A DNA stretch of 64,000 bases from assembly GCF_900475885.1 (NCBI RefSeq), contig NZ_LS483429.1:1922001-1986000 (forward strand). The letters run 5' to 3'. The notes beneath the pieces are model-generated. The model was not told the DNA's origin. It saw nothing but the letters and a program-made list of their open reading frames with translations, and did not search any database. Both the position numbers and the translations under genes were made by a program. Position 1 is the stretch's first letter; each line of letters begins with the position of its first letter. This document shows positions 52,196 through 62,305 of the stretch, in pieces. This DNA is from Haemophilus aegyptius. GTDB lineage: Bacteria > Pseudomonadota > Gammaproteobacteria > Enterobacterales > Pasteurellaceae.

Positions 52196-53795
52196 CGGCA
52201 TCCCTATATGTGTGAATAAAGGCAAACAATATGCCACAAAGCAATAATAAAATCCCTGCGGTTACAGCTGCATCTTGATTACGATAATTCCCTAGCTGCT
52301 GATATAACAAATGCGGTAGAGAAGTAAATTCTTGATTGCCAAATAACGCAATCGCCGTAAAATCGCCGAGAGATAACGCTAAACCTAAAGCAAAAGCATA
52401 ACGCAGCGGTGCGCGCAAGGTTTTCCATTCAATCAGATAAAAACGTTGCCAACCCACAATTCCCAGACTATTACACAGATTTTCGTAATAACGCATATTG
52501 TTATGAAAAGGTGAGCTTAAAATACGTAAAACAAAAGGCATTGCACTTAAGGCATTACAAAATACAACGATGATAAACAAATCAATATTGGAAAAATCAC
52601 GATCTTGTAATAATAAAAACAACCCCATCGCAAGCACTAAAATCGGGATGGCTAAAATTACCATTCCAGCATTAATAATAAATTGTGAGATTTTTTGATA
52701 ATTCAACCATTCTAAACGGCGTGATAAAAGCAATAAGGCAATTGCCATCGTTAATGCAAGTAATGCGGACAAGGGCGCGATAGAAAGTGAATAGCCTAAG
52801 GCACGCCAGAGCTGGGAATTATGCCAAACTGTGAGTAAATTTGATGAACTCAATGCGCTAATAAGAATATTCAATACTGGCGAAAAAAGGAAAAAGACAA
52901 AAACAAGTAAAACCAAAATATGGAAAATTTTGACCGCACTTTTAGGTTTCTCAAACCAAATATTACTATTGCTCAAGCCATTTTGATTAGAAAGCGAAAA
53001 ACGCGATGTCAAACTAAATAAAATCAAGCAAAATACAAATTGCAACATAGCAAAAAGAGCCGCTTTCGGCAGATCAAATTCAAATAAAATCGCTTGGTAA
53101 ATTGCGGTTTCTAATGTTGTATATTGAGGCCCACCACCTAATGTAAGAACAACAGTAAAACTGGTAAAGCACAGCATAAAAATTAAGCTGAATGTAGGCA
53201 AACATTGCTGACGAAAAACCGGCCACTCCACCAATTTAACAAATTGCCAACCTTGCAAATTAAGCTGGGCTGCAAGCTGACGTTGCTGATAAGGGATACT
53301 TTGCAAACTTTGTAAGAAAAGCTGTGCTGCCAGTGGGATATTGAAAAAAAGGTGGGCAATTAAAATCCCCGAAAGTCCGTAAATATGTCCCTGCCACGAC
53401 ATTCCAAAAAGGTTAGCAAGCCAAGCTAACCAACCACTTGAACCATAAATGCCGATCAAACCAAAAATTACCACTAAAGCAGGTAAGACAAAAGTTAGCG
53501 ACATTAATTTTAACAACCACTTTTTTCCCAAAAATGGCTTATAAAATAATGCCCTAGCGAGAAGTAAACCAAAGAAAATAGATAAAACGGTAGACAGTAA
53601 GGCTTGCCCAAAACTGAAAAGAATCAAATGCTGTAGATAATCATCAGTAAACCAAGCTCGCCATTGCAATTCATCGCCCAATGCAAAGATCGAACTTAAG
53701 GCACTACCATAAAAAAGAATAATGAAACTAATAACAACAACCCCGCCCGCATAATGACGAGGGCGAAGTTGTGGATGATGAAATAACGAAAACAT
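52179..53795 (-). CDS. thiP: Thiamine ABC transporter permease
   Basis: A 538-residue inner-membrane permease built from two fused transport modules with about 12 membrane spans. EAA-type loops are recognisable in [21 protein letters not shown] and [16 protein letters not shown] (shown shortened as QLNLQGWQF and LGIVGWQRF). ATG 53795 lies four bases after the thiB stop. TTG 53798 would add one residue and is less likely. Confidence 0.94.
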   Translation of the reverse strand: MFSLFHHPQLRPRHYAGGVVVISFIILFYGSALSSIFALGDELQWRAWFTDDYLQHLILFSFGQALLSTVLSIFFGLLLARALFYKPFLGKKWLLKLMSLTFVLPALVVIFGLIGIYGSSGWLAWLANLFGMSWQGHIYGLSGILIAHLFFNIPLAAQLFLQSLQSIPYQQRQLAAQLNLQGWQFVKLVEWPVFRQQCLPTFSLIFMLCFTSFTVVLTLGGGPQYTTLETAIYQAILFEFDLPKAALFAMLQFVFCLILFSLTSRFSLSNQNGLSNSNIWFEKPKSAVKIFHILVLLVFVFFLFSPVLNILISALSSSNLLTVWHNSQLWRALGYSLSIAPLSALLALTMAIALLLLSRRLEWLNYQKISQFIINAGMVILAIPILVLAMGLFLLLQDRDFSNIDLFIIVVFCNALSAMPFVLRILSSPFHNNMRYYENLCNSLGIVGWQRFYLIEWKTLRAPLRYAFALGLALSLGDFTAIALFGNQEFTSLPHLLYQQLGNYRNQDAAVTAGILLLLCGILFAFIHTYRDADDLSK

Positions 53796-53799
53796 CAAA

Positions 53800-54798
53800 T
53801 TATTTTGTTAATGTAGTTTGCCAAGTGCTGATCCAATTTTTTAACTGCTCAGCATTCACTGTTGGATTAATTGACGTTTGAGTTTTTTGTTGAACTTTAA
53901 GCGCATCAAAGTGCGGTTCAATTTCGCCTTGAATAACTGGCAACATAATATTGGCGGTCACAATATGTTTTTGTGCTGTAGGCGAAATTAAAAATGCCAT
54001 GAAATCATCCGCACATTGATTTGGATGGTTTGCAACTCGCGCCGCTAATTCTACTTGAGTAATATGACCTTCCGCAAAATCTGTCGCCGCATAATTATCT
54101 TTTTTCTCAAAAAGTTGATGATAAAGTGGCGATGTGCTGTAACTTAATACTAAATCCGCTTCGCCTTTCAAAAATGCACCGTAAGTATCTGACCAGCCTT
54201 TACCCACTGTCACTGTATGCTTATCTAACTCTTTCCAAGCGGATTGAATTTTATCAGCAGGGTAAACAGCATTCATCCAAACCAATAAACCACGACCCAC
54301 ACTGCTGGTGCGAGGATCTTGATAAATCACACTAAGATCTTGACGTTCAACTAATTCTTTCAAACTTTTCGGCGGGTTTTGTAATTTAGTTTTATCGTAC
54401 ACAAAAGCATAATTACCGAAATCAAAAGGTAAGAAGGTTTTATTCGCCCATTTTGTTGGTAAATCCAGCTGAGTTAAATCCACGTTATTTGGCGCAAAAA
54501 TAGCTGTTTTTTCAGCTTGTTCCAAAAAAAAGTTATCTAAACCTAGCACAATATCTGCTTTGGTTTTCTTCCCTTCCAAACGAACACGGTTGAGCAACAC
54601 ACCAACGCTTTCAAAAGGCGTAAAATTAATCGCACATTGTGGATGGGCTTTTTCAAAATCTTGTTTTACTTTTGGCCCAGCCCCCCATTCAGAAGTGAAA
54701 GAGTCGTAGCTATATACGTTTACACTTTGCTGTGCTTGAGCTAATGCCGCAGTGGAAAAAAGTGCGGTAGAAATTAAGGTTAATTTAAGAAGTTTCAT
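53800..54798 (-). CDS. thiB: Thiamine-binding periplasmic protein
   Basis: This solute-binding protein for thiamine or its phosphates (also called TbpA) has 332 residues with a Sec signal peptide (LTLISTALFSTAALAQA). The mature part begins VNVYSYDSFTSEWGAGP, typical of ThiB. It is the first gene of thiBPQ, with the ribosome site AAGGATG and a TPP riboswitch upstream. Haemophilus species often need exogenous thiamine precursors, so this importer is probably important. Confidence 0.96.
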   Translation of the reverse strand: MKLLKLTLISTALFSTAALAQAQQSVNVYSYDSFTSEWGAGPKVKQDFEKAHPQCAINFTPFESVGVLLNRVRLEGKKTKADIVLGLDNFFLEQAEKTAIFAPNNVDLTQLDLPTKWANKTFLPFDFGNYAFVYDKTKLQNPPKSLKELVERQDLSVIYQDPRTSSVGRGLLVWMNAVYPADKIQSAWKELDKHTVTVGKGWSDTYGAFLKGEADLVLSYSTSPLYHQLFEKKDNYAATDFAEGHITQVELAARVANHPNQCADDFMAFLISPTAQKHIVTANIMLPVIQGEIEPHFDALKVQQKTQTSINPTVNAEQLKNWISTWQTTLTK

Positions 54799-54860
54799 TA
54801 TTACATCCTTATTTATGATTAAAAGGCAGCAATAATGACGAAAAGGAGATAAGGTTGTAT

Positions 54861-54935
54861 TCCTAGTTTCCTACGTCAGTATTAACTGTTTCAGGTTCAC
54901 GGGTATGATCTCAGCGTATTGCACCCCGACTAGGC
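54861..54935 (-). promoter_or_regulatory. TPP riboswitch (THI element) controlling thiBPQ
   Basis: On the minus strand the conserved parts occur in order: a P1 arm CCTAGT, CGGGGTGC, CTGAGAT, ACCCGTGAACCTGA, TTAATACTGACGTAGGAA and the closing ACTAGG. These are the invariant TPP-aptamer sequences. Downstream, ACAACCTTAT (54858-54849) can pair at 9 of 10 positions with ATAAGGATGT (54812-54803), which contains the thiB ribosome site. Control is therefore probably at translation initiation. Confidence 0.93.
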
Positions 54936-55044
54936 TTTCTAGTGTATTAAAATTTACTCAACTTGCCAACGGGTTTTTAATATATTCTGTGTATAAAGAG
55001 TAAAAAAGCCCTGTAAAACAGGGCATTCATTGGAGGTTAGAAAA

Positions 55045-55392
55045 TTAAAAGATTATACGATCACGATTTTTCTCTAGTGTTGCTTTGCCAATTCCTTGTA
55101 CTTCTAAAAGCTGTTCTGCATTAGTAAAATTACCGTGTTTTTCACGATATTGCACAATAGCTTCCGCTTTTTTCGCACCAATGCCAGTTAGGGATTTTTG
55201 AATTTCACTGGCAGTTGCTGTGTTGATATTCAATTTATCGCTCACTACGGCTAGTGCTATTTGAGCTTCAGCTTGAGTTGCTACAACAGGTTGAGCGGTT
55301 TGTTCTGTCGCTTTTTCCTCAGCAAAAGACGAAGAAACAACCAGCGCACCACACAATACAACCGAAGTGAATAATGTTTTCATTAATTTCAT
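55045..55392 (-). CDS. comE1: Competence protein ComE1 (ComEA-like helix-hairpin-helix DNA-binding protein)
   Basis: A 115-residue exported DNA-binding protein. It has a signal peptide (TLFTSVVLCGALVVSSSFA), a short linker and a C-terminal helix-hairpin-helix pair (LNINTATASEIQ, LTGIGAKKAEAIV, LLEVQGIGKATLEKN). ComEA-type proteins pull transforming DNA into the periplasm. AAGGA lies seven bases before ATG 55392; ATG 55383 is an alternative. A near-perfect CRP-S competence site lies about 90 bases upstream, which supports membership of the Sxy/CRP competence regulon. Confidence 0.93.
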   Translation of the reverse strand: MKLMKTLFTSVVLCGALVVSSSFAEEKATEQTAQPVVATQAEAQIALAVVSDKLNINTATASEIQKSLTGIGAKKAEAIVQYREKHGNFTNAEQLLEVQGIGKATLEKNRDRIIF

Positions 55393-55482
55393 AGAGGTTT
55401 CCTTATAATATGAATCGTTGATCAGCAATCAACACACCTATTTTTTCCTGCCTTGCAAAAACCCTCAAGAAACTGACCGCAC

Positions 55483-55504
55483 TTTTGCGATCTCGATCGC
55501 AAAA
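55483..55504 (-). promoter_or_regulatory. CRP-S (Sxy-dependent) competence site upstream of comE1
   Basis: TTTTGCGATCTCGATCGCAAAA is a perfect 10-bp inverted repeat around a two-base centre. It has the TGCGA half-sites that define CRP-S sites in Haemophilus, which need Sxy as well as CRP. It is centred about 100 bases before the comE1 start codon. Confidence 0.92.
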
Positions 55505-55520
55505 ATTCTTAATTTGAATG

Positions 55521-55556
55521 AAAAAACAAAGGGCTTATCATTTACGACAAGCCCTT
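55521..55556 (-). terminator. Terminator of lspA-ispH
   Basis: AAGGGCTT (55529-55536) pairs with AAGCCCTT (55549-55556). On the minus strand a T-rich run follows. It separates ispH from comE1. Confidence 0.8.
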
Positions 55557-55560
55557 AGTA

Positions 55561-56505
55561 TTAATTAACTTCTTTTATTCTCAGCTCTTTTGGCACCTCA
55601 AAGAACATATTTTCTTCTAAACCTTGCAGTTCTTCTATGGAATTCGCACCAAACCTTTTTAAACGAGAAATAATCGATTGAACTAATTCCTCTGGCGCAG
55701 AAGCACCAGCTGTAATCCCAATGGTTTTTACATCATTAAACCAATCAGCTTGAATATCGGCAGGATCATCAAGAAGCTGTGATTTAACCCCCATTCGAGA
55801 AGCCAGTTCAGCTAAACGATTTGAATTGGATGAATTTTTAGAACCTACAACCAACACTAAATCTGATAATCTTGCTAATTCACGCACCGCTTCTTGACGA
55901 TTAGTTGTCGCATAACAAATATCGTTTTTATGTGGTCCTTGAATAGCGGGATATTTTTCCTTTAATGCAGCAATAGTTTCAGCCGTATCATCTAGCGACA
56001 ACGTCGTTTGCGTCATAAAGGTTAAATTATCATTTTCTTGCATTGGCAAACGTGCAATATCTTCTACTTTTTCAATTAGGAAAATACCGCCATCTTCATT
56101 GCTATACTGCCCCATTGTGCCTTCAACTTCAGGATGCCCTTTATGCCCAATCAAAATCGCTTTTGTACCCTTTCGACTTGCACGCGCAACCTGCATATGC
56201 ACTTTAGTCACCAAAGGACAGGTTGCATCAAATACTTTGAGATTACGATCTTTTGCTTCTTGCCGAACCGCTTGAGACACACCGTGTGCAGAAAAAATCA
56301 CGATCGCACCATCAGGCACTTGACTTAATTCTTCCACAAAAATCGCACCACGCTCACGCAATCCGTTCACAACAAATCGGTTATGCACCACTTCGTGACG
56401 AACATAAATCGGTGCGCCGTGAATTTCTAAGGCAAGTTCAACGATACTAATCGCACGGTCTACACCGGCACAAAATCCTCGTGGATTGGCTAAAATTATC
56501 TTCAT
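55561..56505 (-). CDS. ispH: 4-hydroxy-3-methylbut-2-enyl diphosphate reductase
   Basis: This iron-sulfur enzyme of the last step of the MEP isoprenoid pathway makes IPP and DMAPP. It has 314 residues. The cluster cysteines are in [10 protein letters not shown] (residue 12), [11 protein letters not shown] and [10 protein letters not shown], with the HEVVHN and EGTMGQ active-site segments present. ATG 56505 overlaps the lspA stop (ATGA). The longer frame to 56517 adds no homology. An uptake signal straddles the junction region. Confidence 0.97.
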   Translation of the reverse strand: MKIILANPRGFCAGVDRAISIVELALEIHGAPIYVRHEVVHNRFVVNGLRERGAIFVEELSQVPDGAIVIFSAHGVSQAVRQEAKDRNLKVFDATCPLVTKVHMQVARASRKGTKAILIGHKGHPEVEGTMGQYSNEDGGIFLIEKVEDIARLPMQENDNLTFMTQTTLSLDDTAETIAALKEKYPAIQGPHKNDICYATTNRQEAVRELARLSDLVLVVGSKNSSNSNRLAELASRMGVKSQLLDDPADIQADWFNDVKTIGITAGASAPEELVQSIISRLKRFGANSIEELQGLEENMFFEVPKELRIKEVN

Positions 56506-57017
56506 TTTTGACCGCACTTTTCTACTTGTTTATCTTGTACTTTTTTCTTTTCGCTTTTAAACGCATCTAATGCTAATAACCCTGCGCCAATACAAATAGC
56601 AATATCAGCAATATTAAACACTGGATAATGGTAAATATCCCAGTAAAAATCAAAGAAATCCACAACGAAACCATTGTAAGCGCGATCTGCCATATTAGCT
56701 AACGCCCCACCAATAATCAGTGCATAAGCAGAATTTTGGATTTTTTGTTCGGCATTATTTTTTGCTAAAAAATAAACCAACATACCTGAAATAGCCAATG
56801 CCAACAAAATAAAGAAATATTGTTGCCAGCCACTATGATCCGCTAAGAAACTAAATGCCGCGCCATAATTGCGAACATAGGTAAGATTGAAAACAGGCAA
56901 AAGATTAACACTTTCATATAAATCAAATTTTTGTACCACAATGTATTTTGTGAGTAAATCAACCACAAAAGCGACCGCACTTAACCATAAAAATGAAAGC
57001 CCTGATTTTTTGGACAT
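56502..57017 (-). CDS. lspA: Lipoprotein signal peptidase (signal peptidase II)
   Basis: This aspartyl protease of the inner membrane removes signal peptides from prolipoproteins. It has 171 residues with four membrane helices. The catalytic aspartates are in [12 protein letters not shown] and VVDFFDFYW, with NYGAAFSF as a family motif. AAAGGGAA precedes ATG 57017. It is translationally coupled to ispH, as in many gammaproteobacteria. Confidence 0.96.
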   Translation of the reverse strand: MSKKSGLSFLWLSAVAFVVDLLTKYIVVQKFDLYESVNLLPVFNLTYVRNYGAAFSFLADHSGWQQYFFILLALAISGMLVYFLAKNNAEQKIQNSAYALIIGGALANMADRAYNGFVVDFFDFYWDIYHYPVFNIADIAICIGAGLLALDAFKSEKKKVQDKQVEKCGQK

Positions 57018-57086
57018 AATATTTCCCTTTTAAAAAAATTGCGCTAATTCTAGCATAAGCCGATAAATGATAAAGCAGGATCTTAT

Positions 57087-58646
57087 TTACTGAACATATT
57101 TTGGTAATTTTGCTGGATCATCAGCCAACTCTTTAACATTCACAACATTTTTCCAATCAAATACTTTAATTTCCTGTTTTTCAGGATGGAAGAAATCTAC
57201 GCCTTGTAAATGTTTTTCCTTAATCCCCATCCAATCAGCAAAACCATAAACAAAATTAAATGCCGATTGTGGCGTTTTTATTTTTTCTAGCTTTTTACTA
57301 TCACTGGAAAATATAACGAAAGGAATTTCATAATCTTGTTTATAAAGATTATTTGGATGCAATGATAAACCTTCAGAATCCTCATAATGAGCAAGCCCGT
57401 GATCAGAAAAGTAAATTACCGAATAGGGTTCATTTTGAGCCACCAATTGTAAATTTAATTTTTCTAAAAATTGATCCGTATATTTAATTGATTCTAAATA
57501 ACAAGACATAGATTGATTAATAAAATAATTTTTAACCTCGTACGGAAGACGCTCACAAAATGCAGGATGAGAGCCCATTAAATGAATCACAATTAATTTT
57601 GGATTGTTAATATTTTCTTTTAAAGCTTTATTTAATACAGGCAACATTTCCTCGTCATAAACTTTTTTAGAATTGTAACCTAACGGCTTCATAAAAATCG
57701 TTTCATCCGCACTTTGACCAATACGAGAGGCCATCGTATCAAATTCACCAATTTTGCCTTGATTAGAAATCCAATAAGTTTTCACGCCCGCTTTTTTGGC
57801 TAAAGAAATAATATTATCCGTATAAACGGTTTCCTCTTTTTCTGCTCGATATAAGGTGCGTTGTAAAGACGGTTGCGTATTCGGTGCCGCAGAATAATAA
57901 TTTTCAAAAACTGTGCCTTTCACACGCTCTAAAAATGGCGTGGTTTTCAGTGGAAAGCCATATAACGACATATAATCTTTTCGCATGCTTTCACCGATAA
58001 TCAAAATATAATTTTTATATTTTGGCATAAAAGATTGAATATCCCATTGAGAAGGCGCATTAACGGATTGATTTAGAAAATCTCGTTGTTCTAAATACAG
58101 ATCATTCATACGATCAAATTCTGAGTAGAAAAGAACTGGATAAAAACGGAATTTATACGCATAGTTCCAATCAGCAAATTGATTGTAAGAAAAAACTAAT
58201 AATATGCCGATAACAGCTGTATTTAGCCATTTAAATGCTTGCTGTTTAACATGAAAGCTTAATTTGATTAAAGCAACAAATAGGATGAGATAACTAGCTT
58301 GAAATAAAAATATCCAAAAAGGAATGGTTGTGTAGTATTCCAAGGTTTCATTAATATTCGTTTCATAAATCGAAGCGATAATACCCAAAGATGGAATACC
58401 ATAGAAAAAACCAGCAGAGCAATAAAATAGCGCGCTGAGGAATAATACAGTGATTAATATTCGCCCAATCCAAGGGGTGAAATAAAAAGAAATCGCAGTG
58501 ATAACAAATAAAATTGCGTAATCTGAAACAGGAATATTCTCACTTAATACATTGCCTAATCCCATATTGGTAAATATAGAAAAGAGAAACAATAAAAAAT
58601 AAAACCATATTGTTTTAGAATGAATTATTTTTTTCCCGAACATCAT
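57087..58646 (-). CDS. EptA/OpgE family phosphoethanolamine transferase-like membrane protein
   Basis: This alkaline-phosphatase superfamily protein has five N-terminal membrane helices (within about residues 10-165) and a periplasmic sulfatase-fold domain. [13 protein letters not shown] contains the nucleophile position, which is Ser here where EptA has Thr. [16 protein letters not shown] and LHPNN supply metal and substrate residues. It probably transfers phosphoethanolamine to a surface glycan or lipid A, but the acceptor cannot be read from sequence. ATG 58646 or 58643 are the likely starts (GGAAG nearby). It corresponds to HI1005 as I recall. Confidence 0.88.
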   Translation of the reverse strand: MMFGKKIIHSKTIWFYFLLFLFSIFTNMGLGNVLSENIPVSDYAILFVITAISFYFTPWIGRILITVLFLSALFYCSAGFFYGIPSLGIIASIYETNINETLEYYTTIPFWIFLFQASYLILFVALIKLSFHVKQQAFKWLNTAVIGILLVFSYNQFADWNYAYKFRFYPVLFYSEFDRMNDLYLEQRDFLNQSVNAPSQWDIQSFMPKYKNYILIIGESMRKDYMSLYGFPLKTTPFLERVKGTVFENYYSAAPNTQPSLQRTLYRAEKEETVYTDNIISLAKKAGVKTYWISNQGKIGEFDTMASRIGQSADETIFMKPLGYNSKKVYDEEMLPVLNKALKENINNPKLIVIHLMGSHPAFCERLPYEVKNYFINQSMSCYLESIKYTDQFLEKLNLQLVAQNEPYSVIYFSDHGLAHYEDSEGLSLHPNNLYKQDYEIPFVIFSSDSKKLEKIKTPQSAFNFVYGFADWMGIKEKHLQGVDFFHPEKQEIKVFDWKNVVNVKELADDPAKLPKYVQ

Positions 58647-58670
58647 TAACTTCCTTTCGCACAAAAGTAA

Positions 58671-58699
58671 AAAAGTGCGGTGAAATTTACCGCACTTTT
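58671..58699 (-). terminator. Terminator made from two head-to-head uptake signals, after ppiD
   Basis: AAAAGTGCGGT (58671-58681) pairs perfectly with ACCGCACTTTT (58689-58699) across a seven-base loop, with T residues beyond on the minus strand. Such paired uptake signals commonly double as terminators in Haemophilus. Confidence 0.85.
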
Positions 58700-58733
58700 G
58701 AGCAGAATTTATCTCAAATTATAATTTAACCTA

Positions 58734-60602
58734 CTATTGTTGTGCTTCATCATCTTGATTGATGAAAGAATCATTTACCTCAATTTTCGCTCTCTCACGT
58801 AATCCTTGTATTAACTGAACTTGTAATTCAGATTGATGACTACGCAATAATTGCATAGCAAATTGCGACAATTCTTTTTCACTTAAACTGCCTTGTTCAA
58901 CCTTATTCAAAGCGACAACAACGACATCGCCATTTGAATTATGCACCACTTGATAAAGAGCTTTACTTGATTCAGGTTTAGCAATTGAAAATATGCCATT
59001 TGTTAAAATAGGATCTTTATTTTCACTTAAAGTAAAAGTCTGCTCACTTGAGAAATTAATGCCATCTACTTTTGATTCAGGGTTTTCATTTAATTTTTTC
59101 ACTGCTTGTTGTGCTTTTTCATTAAGCGCATTCTCAGCTTTCTGACGTTTTAAGAAAGTTTCAATATCTATTTTAGCCTCTTCTAAACTTTTTACGCCCT
59201 CTGCTTTGCGATCCAACACACGTACAATAATTGTGTGATAATCGCCTACATTAATTGGTTCAGAATTCATACCAACATTCGTAGTATCTGATTCAAATAT
59301 TGTGTAAATAACATTAGGAAAATTTAATCCAGCTGGCACATTTTGACGAGAAAAATAATCGCTCTCTTGAACCTTAACACCTGCTGCTTGTGCTGCAGTA
59401 TTAAGAAACTTACTGTCTTCAAAAGCCTTATCACTCGCTTGTTTTTCTAAAGAAAAATAACGACTCTCCATTAAAGATTTACGAACTAAATCTGCAATTT
59501 GAGCTTTCACATTCTCCAAACTTTGCGCTTTACGTTCTTGCACTAACACAATATGGTAATTGCCATCCACATTGATTGGTTGGCTATATTGCCCTACCTG
59601 CAATGCAGCTGCGGCATCTTCAAAGGCTTTTGGTAATTCATTCTCATTTACCCAGCCTAAATCCCCGCCATTCTCACCAGAAATTTTATCCAAAGATTTC
59701 GCTTTAGCGACATCAGCGAAATTTGCCCCTTTCTGTAATTCCTCGTAAGCCACTTTCGCATCTTGTTCATTTGCAAATTGAATATGTGCTAAATGTTGCG
59801 TCATAAATTGTGCTTTATTATCTTGATAATATTGCGCAATTTCTACATCTGTAACTTGAAGATTTCTACTGATGTTATCTGCAGAAAGATCAATATACTG
59901 AACTTTAACCTGCTCTGGCTGAACAAAAGACTTTTGATTAGCTTCATAATACGTTTTGATTTCATCATCAGAGACTGATTGTTTTGCCATTTCATCTGCA
60001 AGAGATAAAGTTGCTAAACGAGCTAAACGCTTTTGAAAGAAAACTTCTGCGCTATTTTTTACTTGAGCAGGAACAATAAATTCACTGTTAGCAACGCCAT
60101 TTTGTATTTGTTCAAGAGGTAACGAAGCACGCAAAATTGAAGCGTAACCATCTGAAGTTAAATGATTTTGTTGTAATATTCGTTGATAAACAGCATTATC
60201 AAATTTACCCTTTACTTGAAAATTAGGATCGGTCACGATTGCACGTTTAATCATTTCATCACTCACGCCTAATTTTAATTCTTTAACATATTGGCGAAGT
60301 AATTCTTGATCAATCATTAGATTAACGATATTTTGACGAAGTGCGGTAACAAATTCAGGAGAATCAGACTGAGCCACAAACGCCTCTCCCTCACGTTGTG
60401 CGCGTATTTCAAATTCTTGATTATAGCGATTTAAAAAATCTTGTTGAGAAATCACTTCGCCGTTCACTTTTGCCGCATAAGTATCATTTGAGCTAAAAAG
60501 ATAGCCAGACATTCCACCAACTAGAAACGATACAGTAATCAAACCTAAGATAAATTTAGAAATCTTTGAGTTTGTTAAATTGTGCATTTTTTCAATTAAC
60601 AT
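58734..60602 (-). CDS. ppiD: Periplasmic folding chaperone PpiD
   Basis: A 622-residue inner-membrane-anchored chaperone at the Sec exit with SurA-like and parvulin domains. A single N-terminal helix (FILGLITVSFLVGGMSGYLF) anchors it. The SurA_N-like region covers about 35-200, and the parvulin-like domain lies near 265-360 (AHIQFANEQDA, GGDLGWVNENELP). The start at ATG 60602 agrees with the usual length; its ribosome site is weak. Confidence 0.94.
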   Translation of the reverse strand: MLIEKMHNLTNSKISKFILGLITVSFLVGGMSGYLFSSNDTYAAKVNGEVISQQDFLNRYNQEFEIRAQREGEAFVAQSDSPEFVTALRQNIVNLMIDQELLRQYVKELKLGVSDEMIKRAIVTDPNFQVKGKFDNAVYQRILQQNHLTSDGYASILRASLPLEQIQNGVANSEFIVPAQVKNSAEVFFQKRLARLATLSLADEMAKQSVSDDEIKTYYEANQKSFVQPEQVKVQYIDLSADNISRNLQVTDVEIAQYYQDNKAQFMTQHLAHIQFANEQDAKVAYEELQKGANFADVAKAKSLDKISGENGGDLGWVNENELPKAFEDAAAALQVGQYSQPINVDGNYHIVLVQERKAQSLENVKAQIADLVRKSLMESRYFSLEKQASDKAFEDSKFLNTAAQAAGVKVQESDYFSRQNVPAGLNFPNVIYTIFESDTTNVGMNSEPINVGDYHTIIVRVLDRKAEGVKSLEEAKIDIETFLKRQKAENALNEKAQQAVKKLNENPESKVDGINFSSEQTFTLSENKDPILTNGIFSIAKPESSKALYQVVHNSNGDVVVVALNKVEQGSLSEKELSQFAMQLLRSHQSELQVQLIQGLRERAKIEVNDSFINQDDEAQQ

Positions 60603-60667
60603 TCTATAACCCTTGTTATAAATATAAAATTTTCCCGATTATAATCTAAACGTAAAAAATTAGCATC

Positions 60668-60766
60668 TTAAAAAGTGAAAACGCCATCCTCACAAAGCCA
60701 GCTAATAGCAATTCCTATCAACAAAACACCACCAAATATTGCCGCTTTTGATTTAAATTTTGCCAA
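60668..60766 (-). CDS. Possible small membrane peptide between ppiD and mnmE
   Basis: A frame from TTG 60766 reads LAKFKSKAAIFGGVLLIGIAISW and ends VFTF at TAA 60668. It has a basic start, one membrane-length hydrophobic stretch and an acidic end (CEDG), so it looks like a real small membrane protein rather than chance. However, it has no ATG and only a TTG start. It may be a remnant. An uptake signal lies just upstream. Confidence 0.3.
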   Translation of the reverse strand: MAKFKSKAAIFGGVLLIGIAISWLCEDGVFTF

Positions 60767-60789
60767 AAAATGACCGCACTTTACGCTTC

Positions 60790-62148
60790 CTATTTTCCAA
60801 TGCAGAAAGAGCTAAAAATATTACCAAGTAAATCATCGGATGTGAATTGACCCGTAATTTCACTTAAATAGCTTTGAACTAAGCGTAATTCTTCCGCTAA
60901 AAGTTCTCCTTCGTGAAATTCTGTAAGTTGAACCAAACCGATTTGTAAATGCTCTGCGGCTTTATCCAGCGCATCTAAATGACGGCGGCGAGCTAAAAAT
61001 CCCCCTTCCATGCCAGCTTGGAAACCCATTGCTTGTTTCAAATGTTCACGTAAAAGTTGTACGCCATCATGCGTGTGAGCGGAAAGACTAATCATTTGAT
61101 AACCGCCCTGTTCGCTTTCACTTGCTTGTTCACCATTTAAATCAATTTTGTTTCGAACAATAGTAACTGGCAAGGTTGAGGGTAATTTTGCTAAAAATTC
61201 TGACCGCACTTTGCTTAAATCTGCACTTTCAGGATCGCTACTATCTAACATTAAAATAATACGATCGGCTTGTTCAATCTCTGTCCAAGCACGAGAAATC
61301 CCAATACGCTCTACTTCATCGATTGCATCTCGAAGACCTGCGGTATCAATAATATGCAATGGCATACCGTCAATATGAATATGCTCACGCAATACATCAC
61401 GGGTTGTACCTGCAATATCCGTGACGATAGCTGCTTCGCGACCAGCAAGGGCATTAAGCAAGCTCGATTTGCCTGCATTCGGACGACCAGCAATCACGAC
61501 TTTCATTCCTTCACGTAAAATAGAACCTTGTTTAGCTTCAGAGCGAACATCTTCCAACTGATTAATAATGCCACGTAAGTTTGCTTCAATTTTTCCATCT
61601 GCCAAGAAATCAATTTCTTCATCAGGAAAGTCAATGCTTGCTTCTACATAGGTGCGTAAGTAAATCACAGAATCAACTAATTCATTTACTTTTTTAGAAA
61701 ATTCACCTTGCAAAGATTTTAATGCAGAGCGTACCGCTTGTTCTGATGTTGCATAAATTAAATCCGCAATCGCTTCCGCTTGAGCAAGATCCAATTTATC
61801 ATTCAAAAAAGCTTGTTCAGAAAACTCGCCTGGTCTCGCCAAACGGATTCCATCAATTTGTAAAATACGTTTGAGTAATAAATCTAATACAACCTGCCCA
61901 CCGTGACCTTGCAATTCCAATACATCTTCACCAGTAAATGAATTTGGCGATTTGAAATAAAGCGCAATCCCTTGATCTAAAATAGTGCCATCAGCATCTT
62001 TAAAAGGAAGATAATCTGCCATTCTTGGCTTCGGGCATTTACCTAATATAGCTTGAGCAACTTTTGTTGCTAAAGGCCCAGAGACCCTTAAAATCCCAAT
62101 GCCACCACGACCTGGTGCAGTAGCTTGAGCAACGATTGTTTCTTTCAT
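60790..62148 (-). CDS. mnmE: tRNA modification GTPase MnmE (TrmE)
   Basis: With MnmG this enzyme makes 5-carboxymethylaminomethyluridine at tRNA wobble uridines. It has 452 residues. The N-terminal formyl-THF-binding domain reads [16 protein letters not shown] and LQGHGG. A helical domain surrounds the G domain (P-loop GRPNAGKSS near 222, [20 protein letters not shown]). The C-terminal CIGK motif holds the essential cysteine. ATG 62148 is chosen over 62175 because homology starts at MKETIVAQA. Confidence 0.97.
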   Translation of the reverse strand: MKETIVAQATAPGRGGIGILRVSGPLATKVAQAILGKCPKPRMADYLPFKDADGTILDQGIALYFKSPNSFTGEDVLELQGHGGQVVLDLLLKRILQIDGIRLARPGEFSEQAFLNDKLDLAQAEAIADLIYATSEQAVRSALKSLQGEFSKKVNELVDSVIYLRTYVEASIDFPDEEIDFLADGKIEANLRGIINQLEDVRSEAKQGSILREGMKVVIAGRPNAGKSSLLNALAGREAAIVTDIAGTTRDVLREHIHIDGMPLHIIDTAGLRDAIDEVERIGISRAWTEIEQADRIILMLDSSDPESADLSKVRSEFLAKLPSTLPVTIVRNKIDLNGEQASESEQGGYQMISLSAHTHDGVQLLREHLKQAMGFQAGMEGGFLARRRHLDALDKAAEHLQIGLVQLTEFHEGELLAEELRLVQSYLSEITGQFTSDDLLGNIFSSFCIGK

Positions 62149-62262
62149 AAAAAACTCTTTAAAATCTAGCCGCACTTTTAATTTAGAGGGATAACGCTTA
62201 TCCCTGTTTCTACTAAAAAACTCTATCTCTACAAAATGCAGAATATATTAAGATCAAATAAT

Positions 62263-62291
62263 AAAGAAAGGCACATTCCGTGCCTTTCTTT
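62263..62291 (-). terminator. Terminator after yidC
   Basis: AAAGAAAGGCAC (62263-62274) pairs perfectly with GTGCCTTTCTTT (62280-62291) across a five-base loop, just beyond the yidC stop on the minus strand. Confidence 0.88.
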
Positions 62292-62305
62292 TTGCCTGTT
62301 CGTGA

